Assembly: GCA_947367855.1 (NCBI GenBank) | Contig: CANBFE010000013.1 | Span: 34,877 to 98,876 of the forward strand | Length of the DNA: 64,000 bases | Origin: an uncultured Lachnospiraceae bacterium | Lineage (GTDB): Bacteria > Bacillota > Clostridia > Lachnospirales > Lachnospiraceae | Direction of reading: 5' to 3' | In this document: piece by piece, positions 51,751 through 61,507 of the stretch | Numbering within the stretch: the first letter of the stretch is position 1 | Layout of the letters: every line of letters begins with the position of its first letter | The notes under the pieces: generated by a model | The model's input: only the letters and a program-made list of their open reading frames with translations | Database searches by the model: none | Told to the model about the DNA's origin: nothing | Translations under genes and position numbers: made by a program

Positions 51751-53718
51751 TCACCGTGCCATCCTCCGTTCCCGGCGGGTCTGCGCATAGCAGCTGTCGC
51801 ATACGCCGAAGGCGGCGCCAACAGGCAGGGGTACCCCGCAGTACTGGCATTTCCGGATGTATTCCTTCTTGTCCCTGGCCAGATAGCGCATAATGGTATC
51901 CTCCGTCTTTTCCCGCTCCTGGCTCAGCCTTCGCATGTCGATCTCCTTTCCCATGCGGACGGAAAACTGGTAATACAGATCCAGTAATTTATAAAAAGTT
52001 TCGTACCGCATAAGACCGGTATCCGAGCACATCATCAGCGCAGGAAAATGCAGGGACACATCCGCAGTGTAGGTTTTACAGTAATACAGCCAGAGGGCAA
52101 CCACATCCCTGTTCCGGGTATCAATGGAGCAGGTAATCATGCGGTAAAGCATATGCTTGTCCTCAAACCCGTCTATCTCCTTCCTGTCCCGGTAAGCCCT
52201 TTCATATAAAAACAGCACTTCTTCAATGCTGATTTTTTCAAAGGGAGGCTCTATCTCCACAGACTTCCAGATCGTCATCACTGCGTCCAGGGGATCGTCC
52301 ATGTCCAGAAGCACCTGGGGAAAACCAAGGCTCACATGATCCACCTTTGGCTCCTCCTCATAAAAGTGCTGCCTTATGAAGTCCAGTCCCTCTCTGCCCA
52401 CAGCAGTCACATAGCCGGTATCATAGATGCCGAATCTGCCCGCCCTCCCTGCAATCTGCAGGATTTCTGCCGTTTTCAGAGGACGCACACGCTTTCCGTC
52501 AAATTTATCCGTCTGCACAAAGACAATGCGGCGTACCGGAAGGTTCAGGCCCATGCCGATGGCATCCGTGGACACCACAATCCGTGTCTTTCCTTCCGCA
52601 AAAAAGCGTATCTGCCTGCGTCGTATCTCCGGCGGCAGACTTCCGTAGATCACGCTGACCCGGATTCCCTGCCTTTCCAGCCTCCCCGCAATGTCCAACA
52701 CCATTCTTTTTGTAAATACGATCAGTGCGTCTCCCTCCCTGACATCCTCCGGAAAGGAAAAAGCCTCCTCCTCACAGAGAAGCCTTGTCTTTCTCTCATA
52801 TCTGTGAACCTCACAGTTATCTCCGCAGAGGGAAATCAGATGGGAGATGACCTCCTCCGCTGCCGGACTCATGCACACATGAATTTCCTCTGCCTGCACC
52901 CCCAGAATTGCCCTTGTCCAGGAATGTCCCCGGTCCGGGTCTGCAATCATCTGGGTCTCGTCTATTACAGCCACATCATATTTTTTATCCAGGTCCAACA
53001 TTTCCACTGTGGAAGATGTAATCCTGCTGCCTTCTTCATAGATGCATTCCTCTCCTGTAAGCATGGTACAGGGAATTCCGGCATCCTTCATTTTCTCGTA
53101 AACCTCCAGGGCCAGAAGTCTCAGGGGCCCGAGATAAACGCCGTTTTGGGCTTCCCTCAGCCTTTCCAACGCCTGATATGTCTTTCCACAGTTTGTGGGG
53201 CCGATATGAAAAATAAATTTCCGCTGCATCTCAAGAGCCTGGGGAAACTCTGTTTCCGGCCTGGTGGGAACCATGCCGATAATCTGGTTTTTCAGCTCCA
53301 CATCCATGTAACGCCGGATAATGGCCCGGAGGGTTTTCTGGCAGATCTCAAAGGTCTCCTCTCCCCTGAGAAATTCCAGAAATTTCGCCGTGACCAGCTC
53401 CTGCTCCTCGTTCTTCAGACTGGCCATGTCCAGACGTACCAACTCATTCATCATTACATCGCGTATTTTCATCATAGCCACCTGGTTGTTCTCCCTGACG
53501 GCATAGTACGCCAGATTCCTGATCTGGCGATGGTATTCCTCCAGGTGGGGCTGGCTTACCTTGCCGTTTTTTTCCCGCACCATTTCCTGAAGCAGACGGT
53601 TAATCCGCTCCCCGTAATTCTTCTTTCCCCCGTTGTTTTTCTTCTTTACCTTTCTGGCACAGTCCCTGTACTGGGCAAAATAAAACTGAGACAATTTTTC
53701 TTTCTGTATCATTTGCAA
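51751..53718 (-). CDS. SUV3-like DExH helicase with C-terminal zinc ribbon
   Basis: 655 residues. N-terminal helical region (1-165), then helicase core: Walker A HIGPTNCGKTYQAL (K179), VIDETQMIADPDRGHSW (motif II, DETQ form), IVFTKRMVLDIA, RIVVSTDAIGMGLNLPVRR (motif V) and QIAGRAGRFG (motif VI). These exact variants mark the SUV3/Mss116-side RNA helicase group, known from mitochondria and some bacteria. A C-terminal zinc ribbon CQYCGVP and CDSCYAQ is present. It probably unwinds RNA in decay or processing. Monocistronic; 168 bases of no recognised content separate it from pdaA. Confidence 0.88.
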   Translation of the reverse strand: MQMIQKEKLSQFYFAQYRDCARKVKKKNNGGKKNYGERINRLLQEMVREKNGKVSQPHLEEYHRQIRNLAYYAVRENNQVAMMKIRDVMMNELVRLDMASLKNEEQELVTAKFLEFLRGEETFEICQKTLRAIIRRYMDVELKNQIIGMVPTRPETEFPQALEMQRKFIFHIGPTNCGKTYQALERLREAQNGVYLGPLRLLALEVYEKMKDAGIPCTMLTGEECIYEEGSRITSSTVEMLDLDKKYDVAVIDETQMIADPDRGHSWTRAILGVQAEEIHVCMSPAAEEVISHLISLCGDNCEVHRYERKTRLLCEEEAFSFPEDVREGDALIVFTKRMVLDIAGRLERQGIRVSVIYGSLPPEIRRRQIRFFAEGKTRIVVSTDAIGMGLNLPVRRIVFVQTDKFDGKRVRPLKTAEILQIAGRAGRFGIYDTGYVTAVGREGLDFIRQHFYEEEPKVDHVSLGFPQVLLDMDDPLDAVMTIWKSVEIEPPFEKISIEEVLFLYERAYRDRKEIDGFEDKHMLYRMITCSIDTRNRDVVALWLYYCKTYTADVSLHFPALMMCSDTGLMRYETFYKLLDLYYQFSVRMGKEIDMRRLSQEREKTEDTIMRYLARDKKEYIRKCQYCGVPLPVGAAFGVCDSCYAQTRRERRMAR

Positions 53719-53923
53719 ATCCCTTCACAAAGCAACCCGATTTAAGCATACGGTGGTATTATAACACAGTTTGTCTTATATCAAAAGCCCTAACCAAGGA
53801 ATCCGGCACAGAATTCTCTTAGAAACAACTTCTTATTTTGGAAAAAATATGGTATTCTCATATTAAAGAAATTATTTAGGTAGGCCATGATATCCATTGC
53901 CCGGAAAAGAAGGATAAATTAAG

Positions 53924-55771
53924 ATGAAAAGCCTGGAAAAATTCCTGCAGGAAGTGCTGAAAATGATACCCTTCCATGCAATATACCTTATGGCGGTTGC
54001 CCTGATCAATGCCTTTCTGCCCACGGCCCAGACACTTGCCATTGCGGAATTTGTGAACCGCGTGGAGGGCGCCTATGGCTGTGGCTTGGAAGTCCACATG
54101 GTTTTGGGTCCTCTTATTATATTGCTGGGAATTGTGATTTTTAAGCAGATGATCCCCTCTGCCACGAATCTGATCAACATATCCGCGCAGAATCATTTAA
54201 AAACCGCATTGAGGAACCGGTTCATGCAAAAGCAGGCCCTGCTCCAATACAGGTACATAGAGGATAATGAATCCTGCGCCTTGATATACCGTGTCTGCGG
54301 AGATGTGGAAAATCGTTTTTGGTCTGGTTACCGAACAGTCTGTAACGGAATTGAGTTGGTTGTAAAATGCGTGGCTCTTATGAGCATTGTGATGCAGGCC
54401 AGCATGTTGAGCGGCGCGGCGATTTTACTGGTGAGCGTTCCGCTTTTCTATCTGGCGCATAAAACCGGCAGGCAGAATTATGTCCTGCAAAAGGATGCGG
54501 TAGAGATCAAAAGACGGTATCAATATCTGGCAGCGATTTTGTCAGACAGGGATCACGCAAAAGAGCGCACAATGTTTGGTTATTCCGAACAGATAGCCAA
54601 GGAGTATGACAGACTCAGCGATTACGCGAATCAGAAAGAGGCTGTCATTGAAAAGAAAAGATATGCCAATATGAAGAGCGGCTCCCTGACAATGGTTATG
54701 CTGGCAGTCATCATTATGCTGCTCCTGCTTCCCGCTTTAGGCAGCGGAAAACTGTCAAACGGACTATATGTAGGCCTTGTAACTTCCATTTTAAATCTCA
54801 TTCAGGGCATGTCATGGAATCTGGCAGGGATTATGCAGGGCGCAGCGGATTTAAATGCGTATTTGCATGACGTGAGCGTTTTTCAGGGCATGGAGGAAAA
54901 AGAGGACGCCGATGCGGAACCACTCAAAATTCCGGGATTTCAGGTGGAAACCATCGAATTCAGAAATGTATCTTTCCGCTATCCGGGAAGGGAGGCCTAT
55001 GTGCTGAAGGACTGCTCCTTTGTTCTTCAGGGAAACAAGTGCTATGCGGTAGTGGGCAAAAACGGCGCGGGCAAGTCCACGCTGACGAAGCTGCTCACCG
55101 GACTGTATGAAGATTACCAGGGACAGATTCTCATCAACGGAAAAGACCTGCGGGAATACCGGTATGGAGAGCTGAAGTGGATGTTTTCCGTGGTGTTTCA
55201 GGATTTTGCCCGATATGCCATGTCGTTTCGGGAAAATATTTTAGTGGGAAACGGCACGATGAATGAGGAAGCGCAACATCCCAATACCCAATTGTTTGCG
55301 CAGATTATAAAAAAGCTGGAACTGGAACCCTGTGTGCGGGAGCTGCCCCATGGGGCGGACAGCAACCTGGGAAAATTGGACAGGGATGGTGTGGATTTGT
55401 CCGGCGGCCAGTGGCAGAAACTGGCAATTGCAAGGCTTTTGTACAGCGAAGCTCCCATCAATTTTCTGGACGAGCCTACCGCAGCATTGGACCCCAAGGG
55501 AGAAGCAAAGGTGTATGAACTGTTCCGGCAGGCTATAATGGAAGGAGGGCCTTCCATGGAAGAAAGATCTTCCATTAAAGACGGGCCTTCCATTGACAAG
55601 CTTACGATTTTGATTACCCACAGATTGGGCGCTGCGCGCATGGCAGATGAGATTCTGGTGTTAGACCAAAAAAGGATTGTGGAGCAGGGAACCCATAAAA
55701 CATTAATGCAGTTGAAAAACGGGTTGTATAGGGAGATGTTCGAAAGTCAGAGGTGTTGGTATGAGGCATAA
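53924..55771 (+). CDS. ABC exporter half-transporter 1 (permease-ATPase fusion)
   Basis: 615 residues. Membrane domain with six helices (1-330), then the ATPase: Walker A VVGKNGAGKSTLTKLL (about 375), Q-loop FQDFARYAMSF, signature VDLSGGQWQKLAIARLL (about 490), Walker B INFLDEPTAALDP, H-loop LITHRL. Between the D-loop and H-loop lies an unusual repetitive insert (GGPSMEERSSIKDGPSIDK). AAGGA nine bases before the ATG. The second half-transporter gene overlaps by 11 bases, so they form a heterodimer. Both ATP sites look intact. Cargo unknown; peptide or lipid export is typical and no precursor peptide gene was found nearby. Confidence 0.9.
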   Translation: MKSLEKFLQEVLKMIPFHAIYLMAVALINAFLPTAQTLAIAEFVNRVEGAYGCGLEVHMVLGPLIILLGIVIFKQMIPSATNLINISAQNHLKTALRNRFMQKQALLQYRYIEDNESCALIYRVCGDVENRFWSGYRTVCNGIELVVKCVALMSIVMQASMLSGAAILLVSVPLFYLAHKTGRQNYVLQKDAVEIKRRYQYLAAILSDRDHAKERTMFGYSEQIAKEYDRLSDYANQKEAVIEKKRYANMKSGSLTMVMLAVIIMLLLLPALGSGKLSNGLYVGLVTSILNLIQGMSWNLAGIMQGAADLNAYLHDVSVFQGMEEKEDADAEPLKIPGFQVETIEFRNVSFRYPGREAYVLKDCSFVLQGNKCYAVVGKNGAGKSTLTKLLTGLYEDYQGQILINGKDLREYRYGELKWMFSVVFQDFARYAMSFRENILVGNGTMNEEAQHPNTQLFAQIIKKLELEPCVRELPHGADSNLGKLDRDGVDLSGGQWQKLAIARLLYSEAPINFLDEPTAALDPKGEAKVYELFRQAIMEGGPSMEERSSIKDGPSIDKLTILITHRLGAARMADEILVLDQKRIVEQGTHKTLMQLKNGLYREMFESQRCWYEA

Positions 55772-57518
55772 AAACTTCGTTTACCTAAACTTGGTGGGAA
55801 TAAGGCTTTTGTACAGCTTATATCCACAAAGTGTTATTTTCTATTCGGTATTGCAGATGCTGCACGGAGTATCCTGGGTTTTGCAGGTGATGAGCGTACA
55901 GTATTTCTTTGACGGAATTTCACAAAACCAGGGGGACATTTCACGGCTTGTCATCAGGATATTGCTGTTGGGAACCGCATACGCCTTTGCCCAGACCATG
56001 AACGGCGTTGCAAACTGTTACGGGCAGATCCTGAATCGAAAAGTGGCAAAAGAGACAAATAAGATCTTATTCAGGACAATTGACAGGAAACAGGCAATTG
56101 CTTTTGAATATGCAGAGGAGTTGGATCAGATCAACAAAGCGGTCCGGGGGTCTGAAGGGGTGTTCTGGGTAAGCACTACCATTTTGGACATTGTGTTTTT
56201 CTATGTCTTTTATTTTTTGATGATGAGCTGGTATCTGTTTTCTCTGGCGCCGGTTCTCAGCATCAGCACAGTGATTATTTTTATCCCCAATGTGATCGCC
56301 AGGCTGCTTCATATGATATCCTTTGAACATCTGGAGAATGAGGCCGCTCCCGTCCGGAGAAAGGCGGACTATTATGCGGACTGCATCATCGGAAAGGAAT
56401 ATTATAAGGAAACCCGCCTGTGGGGATGCGGCGGCAGCTTTTTTGACAGGTATAATCAAATGTTAAAGAAGCTGAACCAACTCCATTTTCGCATGCAGCT
56501 GCGCAAAGAAAAAATCAACTTTTATATTAACGTTTTAACCGTGTCTGCCTATGGGGTCATTATCGGGATGTTGGTCTATTATGTTCTAAATGACGTCATT
56601 TCCGTGGGCGCGTTTGCGGCAGTTTTTGCCGCGCTTCGTGAGTTTTACGGCTTCATGGATGAAGTGATCTCCGAGCGTCTGGCAATCGCTATAGAAAATA
56701 TGGCCACGGTAAAGAACTATCTTGCCTTTATACAGGAAGAGAAGGAAGAACCCCGGCAGATCGAATTGCCTGAAAAATTTGAGATACGACTGGAGCATGT
56801 ATTTTTTGCCTATCCACAGCCGGAGACAGGAAAGGAAAAATTTGTGCTTTCGGATATCAATCTGCGGATTCCCTGGGGGCAGACCGTTGCCCTGGTGGGA
56901 GAAAACGGAAGCGGAAAGAGTACGCTTTGCAATATAATCGGGGGATTATATGCTCCTACAAAAGGAACGGTTTCTTATGGAGAGGCCCAGGGCGGCACAG
57001 GACGAATCGTAAACGGAATATCTGCCGTTTTTCAGAAGTTCTGCCGTTACAGCATGTCTCTGGGTGAGAATATCAAAATCAGTGACATGAGTGACCATCA
57101 TTCTGAAGAAAAGCTGTGGCAGGTCTGCGAAGACGCAGGCGTAGTCCCAGGATGGACAGGCGGGATAGACGGCATGTTGGGAAGGGAATTCGGAGGGGCG
57201 GAGGTTTCCGGAGGACAGTGGCAGAGAATCGCGATTGCAAGGGGCATGTACAGGAACAACGGCCTGTTGATTTTGGACGAACCTACGGCTGCCATAGATG
57301 CTCTGGAAGAGAAGTACCTATATGAGGAATTTGGGAAACTGTCGCGCAACTGCACTTCCGTTATTGTGACCCACCGACTGGCTTCCGCGCAGATTGCAGA
57401 CAGGATTCTTGTGATTAAGGACGGGCGTATTATGCAGGATGGCAGCCACGATGACCTGATTGCGGTTGAGGGTGAATATCGGACAATGTATGAACTGCAG
57501 CGGCAGTGGTATCAATAG
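55761..57518 (+). CDS. ABC exporter half-transporter 2 (permease-ATPase fusion)
   Basis: 585 residues. Six-helix membrane domain (about 20-300), ATPase with Walker A LVGENGSGKSTLCNII (about 378), Q-loop FQKFCRYSMSLGENI, signature AEVSGGQWQRIAIARGM (about 482), Walker B LLILDEPTAAIDA, VIVTHRLASAQIADRIL. The start lies within the last codons of its partner (ATG 55761). The similar Q-loop (F-C/A-R-Y-S/A-MS) in both suggests they arose by duplication and work as a heterodimer. Confidence 0.9.
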   Translation: MRHKNFVYLNLVGIRLLYSLYPQSVIFYSVLQMLHGVSWVLQVMSVQYFFDGISQNQGDISRLVIRILLLGTAYAFAQTMNGVANCYGQILNRKVAKETNKILFRTIDRKQAIAFEYAEELDQINKAVRGSEGVFWVSTTILDIVFFYVFYFLMMSWYLFSLAPVLSISTVIIFIPNVIARLLHMISFEHLENEAAPVRRKADYYADCIIGKEYYKETRLWGCGGSFFDRYNQMLKKLNQLHFRMQLRKEKINFYINVLTVSAYGVIIGMLVYYVLNDVISVGAFAAVFAALREFYGFMDEVISERLAIAIENMATVKNYLAFIQEEKEEPRQIELPEKFEIRLEHVFFAYPQPETGKEKFVLSDINLRIPWGQTVALVGENGSGKSTLCNIIGGLYAPTKGTVSYGEAQGGTGRIVNGISAVFQKFCRYSMSLGENIKISDMSDHHSEEKLWQVCEDAGVVPGWTGGIDGMLGREFGGAEVSGGQWQRIAIARGMYRNNGLLILDEPTAAIDALEEKYLYEEFGKLSRNCTSVIVTHRLASAQIADRILVIKDGRIMQDGSHDDLIAVEGEYRTMYELQRQWYQ

Positions 57519-57529
57519 GTTCAACAGCA

Positions 57530-57848
57530 GCATAACCGTTGTTTTGATAATCCGGTTTTACATGCGCTTTATGATTTCCAGGCTGCGATAATGCCTTTGT
57601 CAGCATGCCTGCAAAATCATCGGAATTGACATCCCAATTTACCTGAAAGCACTTTACAGCTTCCCATTTATATTTTTCATCAGGCCATTGCGTCTGAGCA
57701 AAACACACCCCCGCAATCCCAAAGGATCGCGCCATTCAAGGATTGCTTTAATACCTACTACCGGCTCATTCGCAACCTGATGATTCGTCGCATTTTCATG
57801 ATAAAGCGCTGTAATTGCTTCCACGATATGGCAAACAGCGGCGTAGTC
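57530..57848 (-). pseudogene. Unidentified gene remnant
   Basis: On the minus strand, coding-looking text AAVCHIVEAITALYHENATN and VGIKAILEWRDPLGLRG continues, after a frame change near 57720, as FAQTQWPDEKYKWEAVKCF and VNWDVNSDDFAGMLTKAL. No start codon: the left side of the remnant adjoins the alpha/beta hydrolase stop. I do not recognise the family. Probably the cut-off tail of a gene lost when the AT-rich block was inserted. Confidence 0.45.
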
Positions 57849-58904
57849 CTATGCTTCTGTTCTCGCAATTTGATGAACAATCTCAGAAAACCCTTCCGAA
57901 TCTGATTCTAACAAACCATGGGTCATATTTTCCATCATAAACATCTGTTTAAATGGCGCATTCACTTTTTCAAAGTATTCCTGCGCCAATTTGTAATTCG
58001 TTTGATAATCCTTATCTCCATTTATGTTATAAAAAGGCACTTCGTAATTAATTCTGTCTGTTAGGGAGAATGCAGCAAACTCTTGAGACGCAAAAAAATC
58101 CATATATACACCCATATCTCTTTTGAAATAATTTATCCAATCAATAATTGAATAGTTGGGATTAAATATTATTGTGGCAGCTAAATTGTAATCAGATCCA
58201 TTTACCATCATGTCATAACCATATTTTTGCATAATAGCATTTCTTGCAGTAATGTGTTCCATAGTAATCTTATCAGGCGTTAATTGATTTAACAATTCCA
58301 AGGCTTCATTATCACCTTCTGCCCACAGCATAGCTTCCTGTTTAAATGCCTTTTCATTTTCCAACATATCAACAAGCTGCCCTGTTCCAATAAAACATTC
58401 ATAATATTCGGGATATTCAAGTACTAAATTTGCCCCATAAATAGAACCCCACGAATGCCCTAAAATTGTAATTTTATCTTTCAAAAGGTAGTTGCGTAAA
58501 AATTCAGTTATTTCTTTTCCATCTGCCATAAGTAATTCCCGTGTTAACACGATATCATTTTGTTCCGCATCATAGCTTTTTCCACAATTGCGCTGATCCC
58601 AAGTTACCACAGTATATACATCCGCCCATTTTCTTGTAAATGCATAATCAATATCACTCGTTGCCGAACCTGGACCACCATGCAAATATAGCAAAACGGG
58701 ATTATCCATGTCATTTCCATAAATATTAATCCACTGCTTTGCGCCATTAACATCAATATACATTGACTCATTAATACCGCCATCAGGAGTCTGACTATAA
58801 ATTGCCTTCCCGATTGCTCTAACTATAAACAATACAGCAATTAATGCCAAAATAACGAGCAATATCCATTTAATAATTTTAAATATTTTACCTTTTCTTT
58901 TCAT
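57849..58904 (-). CDS. Membrane-anchored alpha/beta hydrolase (proline iminopeptidase-like)
   Basis: 351 residues. N-terminal membrane helix (about 10-30), then an alpha/beta hydrolase fold: oxyanion motif LYLHGGPGSA, WDQRNCGKS, nucleophile elbow ILGHSWGSIYG, and a C-terminal His in MENMTHGLLE. HGGPGS and DQRxxGxS are hallmarks of the proline iminopeptidase/S33 branch, so it may release N-terminal amino acids or hydrolyse small esters at the cell surface. GAGGGAA precedes the ATG. It follows the HAD gene by 48 bases in an AT-rich block. Confidence 0.88.
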   Translation of the reverse strand: MKRKGKIFKIIKWILLVILALIAVLFIVRAIGKAIYSQTPDGGINESMYIDVNGAKQWINIYGNDMDNPVLLYLHGGPGSATSDIDYAFTRKWADVYTVVTWDQRNCGKSYDAEQNDIVLTRELLMADGKEITEFLRNYLLKDKITILGHSWGSIYGANLVLEYPEYYECFIGTGQLVDMLENEKAFKQEAMLWAEGDNEALELLNQLTPDKITMEHITARNAIMQKYGYDMMVNGSDYNLAATIIFNPNYSIIDWINYFKRDMGVYMDFFASQEFAAFSLTDRINYEVPFYNINGDKDYQTNYKLAQEYFEKVNAPFKQMFMMENMTHGLLESDSEGFSEIVHQIARTEA

Positions 58905-58952
58905 CCTATTCCCTCTGTCAGATTGTCGTATGCAGATTTCAGAATAACCTTT

Positions 58953-59807
58953 TTACAGGATTATTAGATTATTTTGCATATTAATCTGAGAGAGAATTTC
59001 CCTGCACTCTCCAAAATTATGAATCGTATAATCTGGAGTATATCCCTTTTCTTTCCACTCATTTTTATATTGTTGCTCTCGTCGGAAATCTTCCTCTTTC
59101 CAATGTGATATAGCTACCAATTTACTATATAAATCCTGAATATCATCTCTCGGGAAATCACACCATATTGATGTAATACCAGCCTGTTTTGCCATCAGCA
59201 TGTCTTTAGATAAACTATCTCCAATATACACTGCTTCACATACAGAGACTTTCTCCCCGCAACAAATTTCTTTTAATACCTCTGCATTAGGTTTCTTGCC
59301 ATGTACGATGTGTGTTTTGGGAGAAGACGGAATAGTATCGGGGCGCTTATACAAACTGTCAGATACATATACCTCCTTAAAATAATTGTCAATCCCTAAT
59401 TTCTTTAATCGATAAAAACCATTTTCTTCTGCTGACTCAGTATATGCAACAATTTTTATATTATTTTCATAAAAAAATTTTAATGTCCCTTCTACTTCCG
59501 GATACAATTGTAATAGCTTTTTACGAGTAGCATTAAATTTATGAAAAGCAGGATTAAGCTCAATTTTGACCTGTTCATCAGAAATTCCACAATATTTCTT
59601 TTTAACAGATGGAAGGTTCAAAGTTGCAAATGGAAACTCAACATTTCCTACTTCCTGATGAATTGCTTTATATTCCTCCAACAGTTTCTCTTGAGGCACA
59701 TTGACTAACAAAGACAACTGCTGCACCATATCATAAAAAGCCGGAATAAAAAAGCCAATCCATGAATATAATGTATCGTCCAAATCTGTAATTACTAACT
59801 TTATCAC
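58953..59807 (-). CDS. HAD family hydrolase
   Basis: 284 residues, begins with GTG (59807) seven bases after GGAGG. HAD motif I VITDLDDTLYSW (Asp nucleophile and acid/base Asp), motif II VAYTES, motif III Lys in the GKKPNAE region, motif IV YIGDSLSKDML. A large cap domain (about 25-110) points to a small phosphorylated substrate. It follows the metallophosphoesterase gene by 20 bases, so the two phosphatase-type genes are co-transcribed. Physiological substrate unknown. Confidence 0.9.
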   Translation of the reverse strand: MIKLVITDLDDTLYSWIGFFIPAFYDMVQQLSLLVNVPQEKLLEEYKAIHQEVGNVEFPFATLNLPSVKKKYCGISDEQVKIELNPAFHKFNATRKKLLQLYPEVEGTLKFFYENNIKIVAYTESAEENGFYRLKKLGIDNYFKEVYVSDSLYKRPDTIPSSPKTHIVHGKKPNAEVLKEICCGEKVSVCEAVYIGDSLSKDMLMAKQAGITSIWCDFPRDDIQDLYSKLVAISHWKEEDFRREQQYKNEWKEKGYTPDYTIHNFGECREILSQINMQNNLIIL

Positions 59808-59827
59808 CTATTATCCTCCATCTAATT

Positions 59828-61400
59828 TTAAATTGGTATACGCACTGTCTGAACACATTTATCTGTTTCAGTGTTATCAGCGTATATTCTAAAAAATTTC
59901 AACTCTATATGATCAGTGCAAAATGTCAATGTAGAAAACTTATTTTCACAATTAAAAGCTCCTGTCCCTCCCATTCCAATAACATATATATTCTTGATTC
60001 CATCCTCATTAATTTCATAATTACTGTTATCAAAACGCCCTATTTTGGAGATAAAGGATTGATGCTTATGCCCATGTAAAAGTAACTTAATGTCATATTT
60101 TGCCAACCACTGTGCAAGACGCTCAGCATCATATACAACACTGCTTGGCCTTTTTACATCTACCTGCTCAACCAAACAAGTCGGCATATAATGGTGGTGC
60201 ATTATTGCAATACGAACAGAATTTGTCTGAACATTTTCTTTCCATCCCATTTTATCGGCAACATACTCTAACTGTTTATCTGACAAATATCCATGTCCCT
60301 CAAAATCCTTATATTGCTGTAAAATAAGACTATTTAAAGCTACTATTTCTACTGTTCGTCCTGTAGACATCAACAATCTACGCCCACATGCCATATATTC
60401 ATTGGGATTCAGATTATGAATCGAACCATAGAACTCCTTATATGCACTGATACTATCCGGGTTTTCTGAAACCTTCTCAGGAGCACTCCCGCCAAGCCTC
60501 ACATTTTTACGCACAAAATCATGATTACCAGGACAAAAAATTATATTTTCAGATATAAGTTTTCTTATAAGATTTCTATTCAGATCAACAAGAAATTCTT
60601 CTGCCTTGGTGAAGCCCTCCGGCTTTCCATGTGATGTAATATCTCCTGTTATTATCAAGCCTCCCACTTTATCAAGATCATTATATGCGTTTCTGATATG
60701 TTCAGTTAAAGTTACATCTGTTTCCTTTGCCATTTTGACCTTAAAAACATCATCTGTGCCAAAATGCAGATCTGATAACCATAACAAAGTGTCACTTCCG
60801 GTTTCAAAATATTTGCCGCTAAAGTCATGTGGCTCTACAACACTGGAATTTAATAATTGTATTTCATAATCTGAATCATCATTCTCATTATAGTCCCGTA
60901 CAAACCATATTGTCCTGTTCTGCTGAATCATTTCCTTAATGTTATAAACTCTTTTTCCATAGAATTTTTCATAATTAGAATGATTTTCTACAAACATTGA
61001 ATCTACTTTCACATATGTATAATTCTTAACTTCATCAGCATCACACTCTTCAATTCTACCAAATTTAAACCATGCATAATACTTTTGCTCATTATAATAA
61101 TTTGGTGTACAGTCCAATTCCGGCGATACTATCTTATCGTCTTTAGAACATCGTATATCAAGGCACTCAGCCTTATACAACTTTTCCTGTCCCGAATCCA
61201 TAAGATAAAACCACTTCAGTTTGCCCTCAATTTCACCTTTCAGCACACAAAATTCTTCAAATGGAAGCCTCTCATTTCCCTTATTCCACCCCCCACCATA
61301 CATATCCCTTATCATCAATCATATCTTTATGTCTGGCTATAGTAGCATTATTCTCCGTTACCAAATCTCTAAATCGTAAAATTACTGTTTTAAATTCCAT
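59828..61400 (-). pseudogene. Calcineurin-type metallophosphoesterase, frameshifted near its start
   Basis: About 520 residues if repaired. The N-terminus MEFKTVILRFRDLVTENN (ATG 61400, with AGGTGGGG upstream) reads through DDKGYVWWG and then goes out of frame at a run of six G (plus-strand C at 61289-61294). The second frame continues GWNKGNERLPFEEFCVLK to the end. The C-terminal half is a metallophosphoesterase: LSDLHFGTDD, ITGDITSHG, CPGNHDF, IMHHHYMP, LHGHKHQSF, all ligands present. If only the downstream ORF (from 61318) is used, the first 27 codons change. It is either a sequencing artefact, a true mutation or a slippage site. It heads the unit with the HAD and hydrolase genes. Confidence 0.72.
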
Positions 61401-61507
61401 TCAACCCCACCTTTATACAATCTTAGAAAAATCGAATATATGTTCCTTTCAATTTTACCATTATACCTCTCCAAAATCAACAAAAATTTTATAGATTATC
61501 AAGATTA

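Noticed and set aside
52336..53745. A 469-codon open frame antisense to the SUV3-like helicase
   Set aside because: The helicase motifs fix the coding strand.
57430..57735. A 101-codon minus-strand ORF as an intact gene
   Set aside because: Its second half is antisense to the end of the ABC exporter and its first half continues an upstream broken frame, so it is treated as a remnant.
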